A stretch of 64,000 nt of DNA from Paraburkholderia acidisoli (GTDB taxonomy: Bacteria > Pseudomonadota > Gammaproteobacteria > Burkholderiales > Burkholderiaceae): NCBI RefSeq assembly GCF_009789675.1, contig NZ_CP046914.1:1426001-1490000 (forward strand). The letters run 5' to 3'. Below are positions 56,191 to 64,000 of this stretch, in pieces. Under the pieces are notes generated by a model, which ran no database searches, was not told the origin of the DNA, and saw only the letters and a list, made by a program, of their open reading frames with translations. Each line of letters starts with the position of its first letter. Positions within the stretch are counted from its first letter, which is position 1. Position numbers and translations under genes: made by a program.

Positions 56191-56408
56191 TCGGAGGAAA
56201 TGCAATGCAATCGGACTCCGACGCGACATTCTCACGCTGTTGTGCGAAAAGAAGACGTCTATTGTCGGCGCAAGGTTTGACGATATTATGCCTATGCTCG
56301 CGGGCCGGTGCAGGCCGACGGGGCGCAGGAGGCGGCGGGGGCCGCTGCAGGAAAGGCCAGAACAGCAGGAAACGACGCGATTCATCGCGCGAAAAAAGGT
56401 GGAAATAG

Positions 56409-56945
56409 ATGCAGGATTTCAAGGACGGGTCGCGCTGGCGGCGTCTCGCCGCCGCGCTGGCATGCGCGCTGGCCGTGACGGTGGAAACGATGCCGCTCGC
56501 GCACGCGGCGCCCTCGGGTTCGTTGTCGCTCGACGTGGACGGCGAAGTGCGCGTGACCAATAATCCCGAGCACACGTCGTTTCATTTCAGCGAGGCGCAG
56601 TTGCTCCAGTTGCCCGTGCATGCCATCGCCACTTCGACCACGTGGACGCCCAAATCCACCTTCACGGGCCCGTTGCTCTCCGACGTGCTGAAGGCCGTGG
56701 GCGCGTACGGCAGCGAGATCGAGATCCACACGATCGACGACTACACCTGCGTCGTGCCCGTCGCCGACGCCGCGCGCTACGGCGTCGTGCTCGCTTACGC
56801 GATGAATGGCCAGCGTCTCAAGGTCAGCGACTTCGGCCCGCTCTTTCTGATCTATCCGCGCGATCAATATCCGCTCGATCTCGACGGCGCGGCCGGCGAC
56901 GCCAAGTTCGCCTGGCAGATCAAGTCGATGACCATCAAACGGTGA
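56409..56945 (+). CDS. exported sulfite-oxidase-fold (molybdopterin-binding-like) protein
   Basis: A 178-residue protein with a signal peptide (cleavage after about A33, AHA) and a mature domain that matches the small oxidoreductase molybdopterin-binding fold: FSEAQLLQLPVHAIATSTTWTP, FTGPLLSDVLKAVGAYG, and LKVSDFGPLFLIYPRD. The Cys that coordinates molybdenum in real sulfite oxidases is not at its expected position; the only mature Cys is C114 in DDYTCVVPV. It is likely a ligand-binding or sensor protein. It is 10 bases upstream of a hybrid kinase. Confidence 0.8.
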   Translation: MQDFKDGSRWRRLAAALACALAVTVETMPLAHAAPSGSLSLDVDGEVRVTNNPEHTSFHFSEAQLLQLPVHAIATSTTWTPKSTFTGPLLSDVLKAVGAYGSEIEIHTIDDYTCVVPVADAARYGVVLAYAMNGQRLKVSDFGPLFLIYPRDQYPLDLDGAAGDAKFAWQIKSMTIKR

Positions 56946-56955
56946 GCCGCAGGCG

Positions 56956-58884
56956 ATGCAAGACCGGTTGCTGACTCCGCTGCAGTCCCGCCTGCGCCGT
57001 ATCGTGCAGGTGGCGATCTGGGTCGCGGCGCTCGCGCCGCCGGTGGTCGCGGTTGGTTATCTGCTGTATGCGAACCTGCTCAATCCGCGCGTCGTGCAGC
57101 GTCTGACCGGCAGTTACGACGGGCTGTACTGGGACGCCGCGCAGTTGCAGATCGCCTATGCGCGCTTCGAGAGCCAGTTGCTGATCTACGCCAGCGGTAT
57201 GGACCGCGACGCGGACAAGGTGCGGCTGCGCTACGAACTGCTGCAATCCAAACTCAACGTGATGAAGGGCTCCACGCGCTCGCTCGAAGCCACGCCGCGC
57301 CTCATGAAGCGCCAGGAGGCCGATCTCGCCGTCCTCGACGCGACCATCACGCCGTTCGAATCGCAGATCGCCACGCTCGACACGCATCCGTCGAGCGCGG
57401 TGCCCATGCTCACCTTGCTCGACCTGCACTGGGCGCAGGTGACCGACCTGGCGCTGAGCCGCCGCTCCGTCGACGTGAGCGAGCGCGAGGCGATCCGGCG
57501 CGACTTCATCGCCAAGCGCCGCGAGCTGTTCGCGGCGGGCTTCGTGCTGCTCGTGCTCTCGGCGGCGGCGGCGGTGCTGCTCGTGATGAACGGCTATCGG
57601 CGCACGCGGCTGTTGCATCAGCAGCGCGCGGCGCTGGAGGCGGAGCACCAGGCGAGCCGCGCGGCGCGCGAGGCGAGCATGGCGAAGGACGCGTTTCTCG
57701 GCATGATCAGCCACGAGTTGCGCACGCCGCTGCACGCGATCGTTTCGTCGATCGAACTGCTCGGCTTCAACTCGCACTCGGAAGCGGACCGCAAGGTCAT
57801 CACGCGGCTGGAAACCGCCGCGCGCCAGCTCGAAGCGCAGATGAAGGATCTCACCGACTACGCGCGGCTCGGCGCGGGCAAGCTCGAACTGCGCGAGGAA
57901 GCGTTCGATCCGCACGAGCTGCTGCAATCGATCGTCGACGAAAACGAACGGGCGGCACGCGCTCGCGCGCTCGTGTTCGAGCACGGCTTCACGGGCGGCG
58001 CGCGGCGCGTGGTCGCCGATCCGCACCGGATTCGCCAGATCGCCAACAATCTCGTGACCAACGCGATCCGCTACACGGAGCGCGGCACGGTGCGCGTTGA
58101 ATTCGCGCTGGAGGCGGCCGAGTCTGCGGCGGCTTCTCCTGAAGCGGCGCAATCCAGCACGGACGCCGCTGCCCGGCTTCGCGGCGGCGCGCGAGCCGGT
58201 ACGTTCGCGATCGTCGTGAGCGACACCGGGCCGGGCGTGGCGGCGGAGCAGATTCCGCTCATCTTCCAGGAATTCACGCAGCTCGACGCGTCGCGCTCGC
58301 GGCGCTACGAAGGCGCGGGGATGGGGCTCGCGATCGTGCGCGGGCTGGTCGATCTGTTCGGCGGCCGCATCGACACGGCGAGCCGCGTGGGCGAGGGCAC
58401 CACTTTCACGGTGCGTATTCCCGTCATGACCGTGGACGCGCCGGCCGCGCCGATCGTGCCCGTGACCGAGCCGGGCGTGCAGGCGCCGCCGCAGGTGCTG
58501 GTCGTCGACGACAACCCGCTCGTGCGCGATTCGCTCTGCGAGATGGTCGCGCACATGGGCTACGTGGCGCTCGCCGCCGCCGACGCCGACAGCGCGCTCG
58601 CGCTGCTCGACGCCGTGCCGTGCGACGTGGTGCTGCTCGATCTGCACATGCCGGGCCGCGACGGCTATGCGTTCGCCGCCGCGCTGGACGCGGACTACGG
58701 CGCGCGCGAGAAACCGCGCGTGATCGCGGTGAGCGCGGATGTCGGAGGGATCGCCACGCTCGCCGAAGCGGCGCCTGGCGTTCAGGCGGAATTTTTCGAC
58801 CGGCTCTCGAAGCCCGTGCACTACGACGTGCTGCGCGCGGCCGTGCAACGCGCGCTCGGCACGCCGCGCGAGGCGCGCGCCTGA
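56956..58884 (+). CDS. hybrid sensor histidine kinase/response regulator
   Basis: A 642-residue inner-membrane kinase. TM1 (about residues 17-38), a periplasmic helical sensor (about 40-190) and TM2 (about 194-215) are followed by a coiled-coil, the dimerisation domain with H253 (MISHELRTPLH) and the ATPase domain (NLVTNAIRYT, SDTGPGV, GAGMGLAIVRGLVDLFGG). A receiver domain (about 515-635) has D in VVLLDLHMPGRDG. A low-complexity Ala/Ser-rich insertion of about 35 residues lies between the N box and SDTG. Ten bases after the SUOX-fold gene, so the pair is cotranscribed and probably functions together. Confidence 0.93.
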   Translation: MQDRLLTPLQSRLRRIVQVAIWVAALAPPVVAVGYLLYANLLNPRVVQRLTGSYDGLYWDAAQLQIAYARFESQLLIYASGMDRDADKVRLRYELLQSKLNVMKGSTRSLEATPRLMKRQEADLAVLDATITPFESQIATLDTHPSSAVPMLTLLDLHWAQVTDLALSRRSVDVSEREAIRRDFIAKRRELFAAGFVLLVLSAAAAVLLVMNGYRRTRLLHQQRAALEAEHQASRAAREASMAKDAFLGMISHELRTPLHAIVSSIELLGFNSHSEADRKVITRLETAARQLEAQMKDLTDYARLGAGKLELREEAFDPHELLQSIVDENERAARARALVFEHGFTGGARRVVADPHRIRQIANNLVTNAIRYTERGTVRVEFALEAAESAAASPEAAQSSTDAAARLRGGARAGTFAIVVSDTGPGVAAEQIPLIFQEFTQLDASRSRRYEGAGMGLAIVRGLVDLFGGRIDTASRVGEGTTFTVRIPVMTVDAPAAPIVPVTEPGVQAPPQVLVVDDNPLVRDSLCEMVAHMGYVALAAADADSALALLDAVPCDVVLLDLHMPGRDGYAFAAALDADYGAREKPRVIAVSADVGGIATLAEAAPGVQAEFFDRLSKPVHYDVLRAAVQRALGTPREARA

Positions 58885-59027
58885 GCGCTCGCGGCGCAAA
58901 CCGGGCCGCTAGGCACGGGTAATGGCGGTCGCGCGGGTTCGCGTCACGCCATCGTTGTGCGGCGGTGCGGCGGCGCGCGAAACACGCCTTCACGGCAAGA
59001 AATAGGCATAAGCCAACGTTTGCGAGC

Positions 59028-59882
59028 TCAGCCGCGATTCAGCCGCTTGGACAGATCGGCCACGAGAATGGCCATGCGCGCCGGCTTTTCGTAGCAGGCC
59101 ACGTTGTAGTGGCGCACCACCTGGCTGATCTCCGACTCGCTCGCCTTGCCCGTGAGCAGTTCGCCGGTGAGCACGAAAATGGGCGCTTCCGGGTTTTCCG
59201 AGGCGCGCACGCGGCGAATGGCTTCGGCAGCCGTTTGCGGGCCGAACAGCCAGTCGATCACCACGCCGTCGAACACCTGGTTCTCGAGCGCCTCGTTGAA
59301 CGCCGCGAGGCCGTACAGCGCGTGCGCCGTGTAGCCGCTGTGTTCGAGGTAGTCGCGCAGGTTGTCGGCGGAAGCGTGGTCGTCGTCGACCACGGCGATG
59401 AGCGGCTTGTCCGATTCCGCGCGGCGCGGATAGATCTCGATCTTGTGCACTTCGCGCGCGTTCTGGTACAGCGCGCCGTCGGGGCGCACCACGCGCCACT
59501 GCCCCTGCTTCTCGTAAGCGACGAAGTCGGGGCGGCTGCCGGCTTCCACGGGCGCGCCGATCCACGCGGTGCAGGGCAGTTCGGCCGCGCTCACGCACAG
59601 CACCGCTTCCTGCGCGTTCGCGCCGACCATGCCCGGGTCGAGCAACTGCGCGCCGAACAACTGGCCCGCGGGCTCGCCGAACGCCTCGGCCACCTTCTTG
59701 ATTTGCGCAAGCGTCCACGGGCTGTTGCCGCGCAGCTTGCGGTGCCCTTGCGAGAAGCTCAGGTCGAGAATGCGGCACAGCTCCGTGGTTTGCTGACGTT
59801 TGCCGATGCCGTGGCGCGTCATCAACTCGCGTACGCGTTCCGCGACCGTAGCCGAGTCGGTTGTGTCTGCAACGTTCGACAT
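59028..59882 (-). CDS. HTH-receiver protein (N-terminal DNA-binding, C-terminal REC)
   Basis: A 284-residue regulator with an unusual domain order. An N-terminal lambda-repressor-like/BetR-type HTH (about residues 12-75) contains RQQTTELCRILDLSFSQGHR. A middle domain of about 80 residues (80-155) carries three Cys or Trp-rich patches of unknown function. The C-terminal receiver (158-284) has D166-168, the phospho-acceptor D210 (GVVIDWLFGP), T239 and K266. It is convergent with the hybrid kinase, its likely partner. The gap to the kinase is 143 bases and contains no other feature. No good ribosome site is visible. Confidence 0.87.
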   Translation of the reverse strand: MSNVADTTDSATVAERVRELMTRHGIGKRQQTTELCRILDLSFSQGHRKLRGNSPWTLAQIKKVAEAFGEPAGQLFGAQLLDPGMVGANAQEAVLCVSAAELPCTAWIGAPVEAGSRPDFVAYEKQGQWRVVRPDGALYQNAREVHKIEIYPRRAESDKPLIAVVDDDHASADNLRDYLEHSGYTAHALYGLAAFNEALENQVFDGVVIDWLFGPQTAAEAIRRVRASENPEAPIFVLTGELLTGKASESEISQVVRHYNVACYEKPARMAILVADLSKRLNRG

Positions 59883-60169
59883 ACTGCGTTAAGGGGGGAA
59901 AGGTGGATTGGGTGTCTGAGTCATTATGGCGCGCCCCCGCGAGCGCCGCGTGATGGGCGTCCGGACCGGTTGCGTGCGGGTAGCTCGATATTCTAATCGC
60001 ATCAAATGAGAAAAGTTGACCGATTTTTTTCGTGCGGCTTAATTGGGGTGCGATGGGTCGTGTGGTATAGGCGCGCGCGGGCGCGCAAGCGCCCGGGAGC
60101 GGCGTTGCGGCATGCGCGGGCGATCTGCGAAGATGGCGCGTTCTACCCGGATCGCAACGAGGCAATCGA

Positions 60170-60826
60170 GTGCTGGAAGACGCGTGTGAGGCGGCAGGGA
60201 GCGGCCATGGTTATCGGCATTTCGCCGTGCCGTACTACAGCCAATGGGGCAGCCCGGAGTGGGTGGCGAACATCGTCGAGGCGCGCGCCGACCCGTGCGA
60301 CGACCCCGGCTGGCGGCGCAGCGGTTTCGCGCGACCCGACGACTACCGCTTCTGGGCCCAACGCCTGTGCGGGCTGACCTGCCTGGAATCGGCGCTCGAC
60401 TATTGGGGCGTCGCGCACGCGCCGCGCGCCGACCTGCTCCAGGCGGCGCTGCGTCACGGCGTGTACCGCGTGCGCGAGGACGGCGGCGTGGACGGCCTCA
60501 TTTACCGGCCGTTCGCCGCGTGGGTGGAGGCGGAGTTCGGCGTGCGCGTGCAGGTGATGACCGACGAGCCCATCGAGGCGAGCGCCGCGCGCCTGAACGA
60601 GGACACGCTCGTGATCGTCTCCGTGAGCCCGGAAATCCGCTATCCGGACCGCCCGAGCGCGCGCCAGGGCGGCCATCTGATCCTGCTGCACGGGCGCGGC
60701 GAGGGCGGCGTGTGGTTCCACAATCCGTCCGGTGTCGCGCCGTATCAGGCCAACGCCTGGCTGCCCTGCGCCACCGTCGCGCGCTTTCATGCGCGCCGCG
60801 GCATGGCGCTCTCGAAGCCGCGTTGA
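60170..60826 (+). CDS. C39-like papain-fold peptidase, standalone
   Basis: A 218-residue protein with the C39-peptidase pattern: Gln64 and Cys67 in WAQRLCGLTCLESALDYWG, His169 in GGHLILLHG, and Asn185 in VWFHNPSG. It has no signal peptide, no transporter fusion and no visible substrate gene nearby, so its role is unknown. It begins at GTG 60170, with GAGG about 8 bases upstream. The 287 bases between this gene and the HTH-receiver gene hold no clear element apart from a G-rich stretch at 59892-59897. Confidence 0.78.
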   Translation: MLEDACEAAGSGHGYRHFAVPYYSQWGSPEWVANIVEARADPCDDPGWRRSGFARPDDYRFWAQRLCGLTCLESALDYWGVAHAPRADLLQAALRHGVYRVREDGGVDGLIYRPFAAWVEAEFGVRVQVMTDEPIEASAARLNEDTLVIVSVSPEIRYPDRPSARQGGHLILLHGRGEGGVWFHNPSGVAPYQANAWLPCATVARFHARRGMALSKPR

Positions 60827-60897
60827 ACCGGCGCCGCGCCCCCGCCACCTGCCGATAAACCGGCGCGCGGCTGCGGCGCGGCTTCGTCTCCGGGCGG

Positions 60898-61854
60898 TCA
60901 GGCCGGCTGCAAGCCTTCCAGCAGACGCCGCACGTGCGAGAGATCGCGGTTGATCGGCCCGGCGTCGTCGAACAGCTCGGCGAGCCAGTCGACGAACACG
61001 CGCACGCGCGGCGAAAGCTGGCGCGACTTCACGAACGCCACCGAGACCGGCGTCGGCAGCGGTTTCCACTGCGGCAGCACCTCGTTCAGCGCGCCGCTGT
61101 CGAGATACGGTTGCGCCGCGAGCAGCGGCGGCTGGACGAGGCCGTAGCCTTGCAGGCCGCAGGTCAGATACGCGAACTCGTCGGAGACGTGCACGAAGCC
61201 GTCCACTTTCACCTTGGTCGCGCTGCCGTCCACTTCGAAGTCGAATTCGAACGGGCGGCCCGTGATCGGCGAAAGAAAATTGACGACGCGATGCCGCCCG
61301 AGGTCGTCGAGCGTGGTGGGCGCGCCGTGCCGCGCGAGGTACGCGGGACTCGCGCACGTCACGTGTTCGAGCACGCCCAGACGCCGCGCCGCGAGCCCCG
61401 AGTCGGGCAACTCGCCCAGCTGGATGCTGCAATCGACGCCTTCGCCGACCAGGTCGACGTTGCGCAGGCTCACGCCGATCACGAGGTCGATCTGCGGATA
61501 GCGCGCGTGGAAGTCGTCGAGCGCGGGCAGCACGATCGCGTTGGCGATCAGGCCGGGCATTTCCACGCGCAGCCGGCCGCCAATCGCGCCGGGCTGCTGG
61601 CGCACGCTCGCTTCGGCATCGTCGATGTCGGCGAGGATCTGCGCGGCGCGCTCGTAATACGCGGCGCCTTCGGGCGTAAGCGAAAGCCGCCGCGTCGTAC
61701 GCACGAGCAATTGCGTGCCGAGCAGCGATTCGAGGTTTTGCATCAGCGTAGTCGCGCTGGCGCGCGGCATATCCAGCGACTGCGCGGCTTTGGTGAAACT
61801 GTTGGTATCGACGATGCGGACGAACGTGCGCATCGCCTGGATGCGATCGATCAC
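60898..61854 (-). CDS. LysR family transcriptional regulator
   Basis: A 318-residue LysR regulator. The HTH starts IDRIQAMRTFVRIVDTNSFTKAAQSLDMPRASATTLMQNLE, continuing RTTRRLSLTPEG. The effector domain contains VSLRNVDLVGEGVDCSIQLG and LTCGLQGYGLVQPP. GTG 61854 is chosen because AGGAG is correctly spaced before it; a longer upstream in-frame stretch is Pro/Arg-rich and not part of the family. The gap to the ADH gene is 270 bases and contains a 24-bp palindrome. Confidence 0.9.
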   Translation of the reverse strand: MIDRIQAMRTFVRIVDTNSFTKAAQSLDMPRASATTLMQNLESLLGTQLLVRTTRRLSLTPEGAAYYERAAQILADIDDAEASVRQQPGAIGGRLRVEMPGLIANAIVLPALDDFHARYPQIDLVIGVSLRNVDLVGEGVDCSIQLGELPDSGLAARRLGVLEHVTCASPAYLARHGAPTTLDDLGRHRVVNFLSPITGRPFEFDFEVDGSATKVKVDGFVHVSDEFAYLTCGLQGYGLVQPPLLAAQPYLDSGALNEVLPQWKPLPTPVSVAFVKSRQLSPRVRVFVDWLAELFDDAGPINRDLSHVRRLLEGLQPA

Positions 61855-62064
61855 GGGCGAGCTCCTTCGGTTTATCGGCTTGGAACGAAATCCGCGTTGC
61901 AACGGCAAGAGCAAACGATCAGCGGGCGTCTCGCGGACAGCGACGCACGGCAGCGGGCCATTCAGTGACGGTGACAGGGCGGCGCACGCGGGCGCCGGCT
62001 CGACTACGGAAACCGGCGCGCACGGCTGCGCGTGGTTTCGATGCGGAGGAAGCGGAAGGACTGG

Positions 62065-62088
62065 CGGGCCGTCCGATCGGACGGCCCG
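62065..62088. terminator. 24-bp perfect palindrome, possible terminator of the dehydrogenase gene
   Basis: CGGGCCGTCCGA / TCGGACGGCCCG is fully symmetrical, GC-rich, and starts 37 bases after the dehydrogenase stop (minus strand). No T tract follows, so it would act as a strong hairpin or a protein site rather than a typical intrinsic terminator. Confidence 0.5.
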
Positions 62089-62124
62089 GCGGGGCACGGC
62101 GTTAAGTCAGAAGGGCGGCGCGGC

Positions 62125-63177
62125 TTACTTGCGCAGCGAATCGAGATCGATCACGAAGCGGTACTTCACATCGCTCTTGAGCATGCGCTCGTAGGCGTTG
62201 TTGATGTCCTGCATGTCGATGATTTCGATTTCCGACGTGATGCCATGCTTCCCGCAGAAGTCCAGCATTTCCTGCGTTTCCGCGATGCCGCCGATCAGCG
62301 AGCCCGCCAGACGGCGGCGCTTCATGATCAGGTTGAACACTTGCGGCGACGGGTGATCGTGCTCGGGCGCGCCCACGAGCGTCATCGTGCCGTCGCGGCG
62401 CAGCAGCTCGATGAACGGGTTGAGGTCGTGCTGCGCGGCCACGGTGTTGATGATCAGGTCGAAGCTGTTGGCGTGCTTCGCCATCTGCTCCGGGTCCTTC
62501 GAGATCACGACTTCGTCGGCGCCGAGGCGCTTGCCGTCTTCGATCTTCGAGGCCGAGGTCGTGAACAGCACGACGTGCGCGCCCATGGCGTGAGCGAGCT
62601 TCACGCCCATGTGGCCGAGGCCGCCGAGACCGACGATACCGACCTTCTTGCCGGGACCGGCGCCCCACGTGCGCAGCGGCGAGTACGTGGTGATGCCCGC
62701 GCACAGCAGCGGCGCGGCGGCGGCGGCGTCGAGGCTTTCCGGCACGCGCAGCACGAAGGCTTCGTCGACCACGAGTTGCGTGGAATAGCCGCCGAAGGTG
62801 ATGTCGCCGGTCAGCTTGTCGGCGCCGTTATAGGTGCCGACCCAGCCGTTTTCGCAATACTGTTCGAGGCCTTCGTCGCAGCTCGGGCAGGTGCGGCAGG
62901 AGTCGACGAGACAGCCCACGCCGACCAGTTCGCCGACCTTGAACTTCGTCACGCCGTTGCCCACTTCCGTCACGCGGCCGACGATCTCGTGGCCCGGCAC
63001 GACCGGGAAAATGGAGTTGCGCCATTCGTCGCGTGCCTGGTGCAGGTCGGAGTGGCACACGCCGCAGAAGAGCACGTCGAGACGGACGTCGAGGTCGCGC
63101 AGGTCGCGGCGCTCGAATTCGAACGGGGCGAGCGGCGAAGCGGCGTCGCGTGCTGCATAGCCTTGAGTCGGGTACAT
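62125..63177 (-). CDS. zinc-dependent NAD(P) alcohol/aldehyde dehydrogenase (YahK-like)
   Basis: A 350-residue medium-chain dehydrogenase of the YahK/cinnamyl-alcohol branch, reducing aldehydes to alcohols. Catalytic zinc ligands C41 (CGVCHSDLH) and H63 (PGHEIVG), structural zinc cysteines 94, 97, 100 and 108 (CRTCPSCDEGLEQYC), and the Rossmann motif GIVGLGGLGHMGVKLAHAMG are present. AAGGAG precedes ATG 63177 at a good distance; the longer in-frame upstream stretch is not family-like. It is divergent from an AraC_N regulator, an arrangement known from YqhC/YqhD for aldehyde stress. Confidence 0.93.
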   Translation of the reverse strand: MYPTQGYAARDAASPLAPFEFERRDLRDLDVRLDVLFCGVCHSDLHQARDEWRNSIFPVVPGHEIVGRVTEVGNGVTKFKVGELVGVGCLVDSCRTCPSCDEGLEQYCENGWVGTYNGADKLTGDITFGGYSTQLVVDEAFVLRVPESLDAAAAAPLLCAGITTYSPLRTWGAGPGKKVGIVGLGGLGHMGVKLAHAMGAHVVLFTTSASKIEDGKRLGADEVVISKDPEQMAKHANSFDLIINTVAAQHDLNPFIELLRRDGTMTLVGAPEHDHPSPQVFNLIMKRRRLAGSLIGGIAETQEMLDFCGKHGITSEIEIIDMQDINNAYERMLKSDVKYRFVIDLDSLRK

Positions 63178-63370
63178 GGGGGCTCCTTGATCCGGGTTGC
63201 GAGGGTGTTGCTGGTGCGTTGCCGCGGTGTCCCGCGAAGCGTTGCGCGGGCTCGTGCGGTGTCGTGCGGGGTTGGTGTGCGGTGTTGCTTCAGGCCGCGC
63301 CCCGGGTGCGGCTGGGGCGTTGCGGCAGGGTTCCCATCGTAAGGATCGGCAGCCACCCAGGGAATACCTG

Positions 63371-63450
63371 AATCTATCGAAGACTTGCCTGTTTCTCCTG
63401 GCGAAGCACGCGCGCGTGCGTTCGGTGATAGATTGGCAAGCCTGTTTCTC
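63371..63450. promoter_or_regulatory. direct and inverted repeats in the ADH/AraC intergenic region
   Basis: The 305-base region between the divergent genes contains an 11-bp direct repeat GCCTGTTTCTC (63387-63397 and 63440-63450) and inverted pairs AATCTATC / GATAGATT (63371-63378, 63427-63434) and CTTGCC / GGCAAG (63384-63389, 63435-63440). They lie 30-110 bases before the AraC start and are good candidates for regulator binding sites. Confidence 0.55.
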
Positions 63451-63482
63451 TGCCCGCCTCATCCATTTGGGGTACAACCGCA

Positions 63483-64000
63483 ATGGTCTACGTCAAAACC
63501 GTCGCGGCGCCGGCCGTCGCGCCGCCCGCCGCCAACCAGACCCGCATCGTCGAACTGATGCTGCATCTCACGCAGCGCGACGGCGTGCACGTCACGCCTA
63601 TCGACGGCGTGCGGCTTTATCGCGGCAGCCAGAGCCACCCGCGTCAGCCCGTGATGTACGAGCCGAGCATCTTCATCGTCTGCCAGGGCCGCAAGCGCGG
63701 CTTTCTCGGCGACCAGGTGTTCATCTACGACGCGCAGCAGTATCTCGTCCTGTCCGTGCCGATGCCGTTCGAGTGCGAGACCGAGGCGAGCCCCGAAAAA
63801 CCGATTCTGGCAATTGGCGTGCGCGTGGACCTCACGACCGTCGCCGAACTGCTGATGGCGCTCGACGACTCGCGCGGCGGCGCGTACTCGGAGCCTTCGG
63901 GCATCTATGCCACGCCGCTCGACGCGCCGCTCTCGAACGCCGTGCTGCGGCTGCTCGAAGCGCTCGCGCAGCCGTGCGAGGCGCGCATTCTCGGCCCGGC
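63483..64000 (+). CDS. AraC-family regulator, AraC_N-type N-terminal domain (3' end cut by window)
   Basis: The first about 172 residues of a regulator continue past the window end. After a short Ala/Pro-rich start, the AraC_N domain is seen: RIVELMLHLTQRDG, RQPVMYEPSIFIVCQGRKRG, YDAQQYLVLSVPMPFECE, and VDLTTVAELLMALDD. This N-terminal domain is the one found in YqhC-type regulators, and the DNA-binding domain should follow outside the window. It is divergent from the YahK-like dehydrogenase and likely activates it in response to aldehydes (inference). Confidence 0.85.
   Translation, partial: MVYVKTVAAPAVAPPAANQTRIVELMLHLTQRDGVHVTPIDGVRLYRGSQSHPRQPVMYEPSIFIVCQGRKRGFLGDQVFIYDAQQYLVLSVPMPFECETEASPEKPILAIGVRVDLTTVAELLMALDDSRGGAYSEPSGIYATPLDAPLSNAVLRLLEALAQPCEARILGP

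Noticed and set aside
56200..56280. A 26-codon plus-strand frame with a GGAGG ribosome-like sequence, possibly a leader peptide
   Set aside because: Overlaps the start region of the PRT-HAD gene, has no attenuator-like structure, and its sequence is not conserved-looking.

Overview
The window looks like chromosomal DNA from a high-GC member of the Burkholderiaceae, probably Paraburkholderia, Caballeronia or a close relative. The evidence is the rRNA operon end with a Burkholderia-like 5S sequence, the strong GC bias at third codon positions, and the gene families present: FUSC exporter, NodT-type RND pump, many LysR regulators, and cyanide-insensitive-type cydAB with a DUF2474 gene. The genus is inferred from gene content and sequence style, not from a search.

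Layout. 1-2150: the 3' part of a 23S rRNA gene, the 5S gene and two hairpin terminators. 2199-10247: two paralogous LysR regulators, one beside a FUSC exporter and one beside an MgtC-like gene. Between them lie a small exported protein, an acetate/succinate CoA-transferase and a GlsB-type membrane protein. 10513-18860: a complete tripartite RND efflux system (permease, adaptor, NodT-type outer-membrane lipoprotein) followed directly by a CusRS/CopRS-like two-component pair. 18916-22819: AI-2E family transporter, metallophosphoesterase, a His-rich small membrane protein with a good promoter, and an AlkB-like dioxygenase. 22933-31489: a full malonate decarboxylase operon (GntR regulator, mdcA, B, C, D, E, G, H; minus strand) with a divergent MFS transporter that may import malonate. 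31504-36744: EamA/LysR divergent pair, OprB-like porin, arylamine N-acetyltransferase, isoprenylcysteine methyltransferase-like protein. 37632-40255: cydA-cydB-DUF2474 oxidase operon with a perfect Fnr/Anr-type box upstream. 40659-43595: tautomerase, class II aldolase, urea transporter and MscS channel. 44513-49360: two divergent regulator/transporter pairs (MocR/EamA and TetR/DHA2 MFS), each with dyad or repeat elements in the shared intergenic region. 49598-53293: photolyase, single-domain receiver, Zur and a GST. 53518-56190: a NERD-like/SF1 helicase fusion convergent with a phosphoribosyltransferase-HAD fusion. 56409-59882: a periplasmic sulfite-oxidase-fold protein, a hybrid histidine kinase and, convergent to them, an HTH-receiver protein, which together could be one signalling system. 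60170-64000: C39-like protein, LysR, a zinc alcohol/aldehyde dehydrogenase and a divergent AraC_N-type regulator cut by the window end.

Most of the window is ordinary chromosomal housekeeping and accessory metabolism. I saw no insertion sequence, prophage, integron, CRISPR array or tRNA gene. The best candidates for under-described biology are the SUOX-fold/hybrid kinase/HTH-REC group, the PRT-HAD fusion, the degenerate NERD-helicase fusion, and the small exported protein at 5789. None of these is proven to be a new system.
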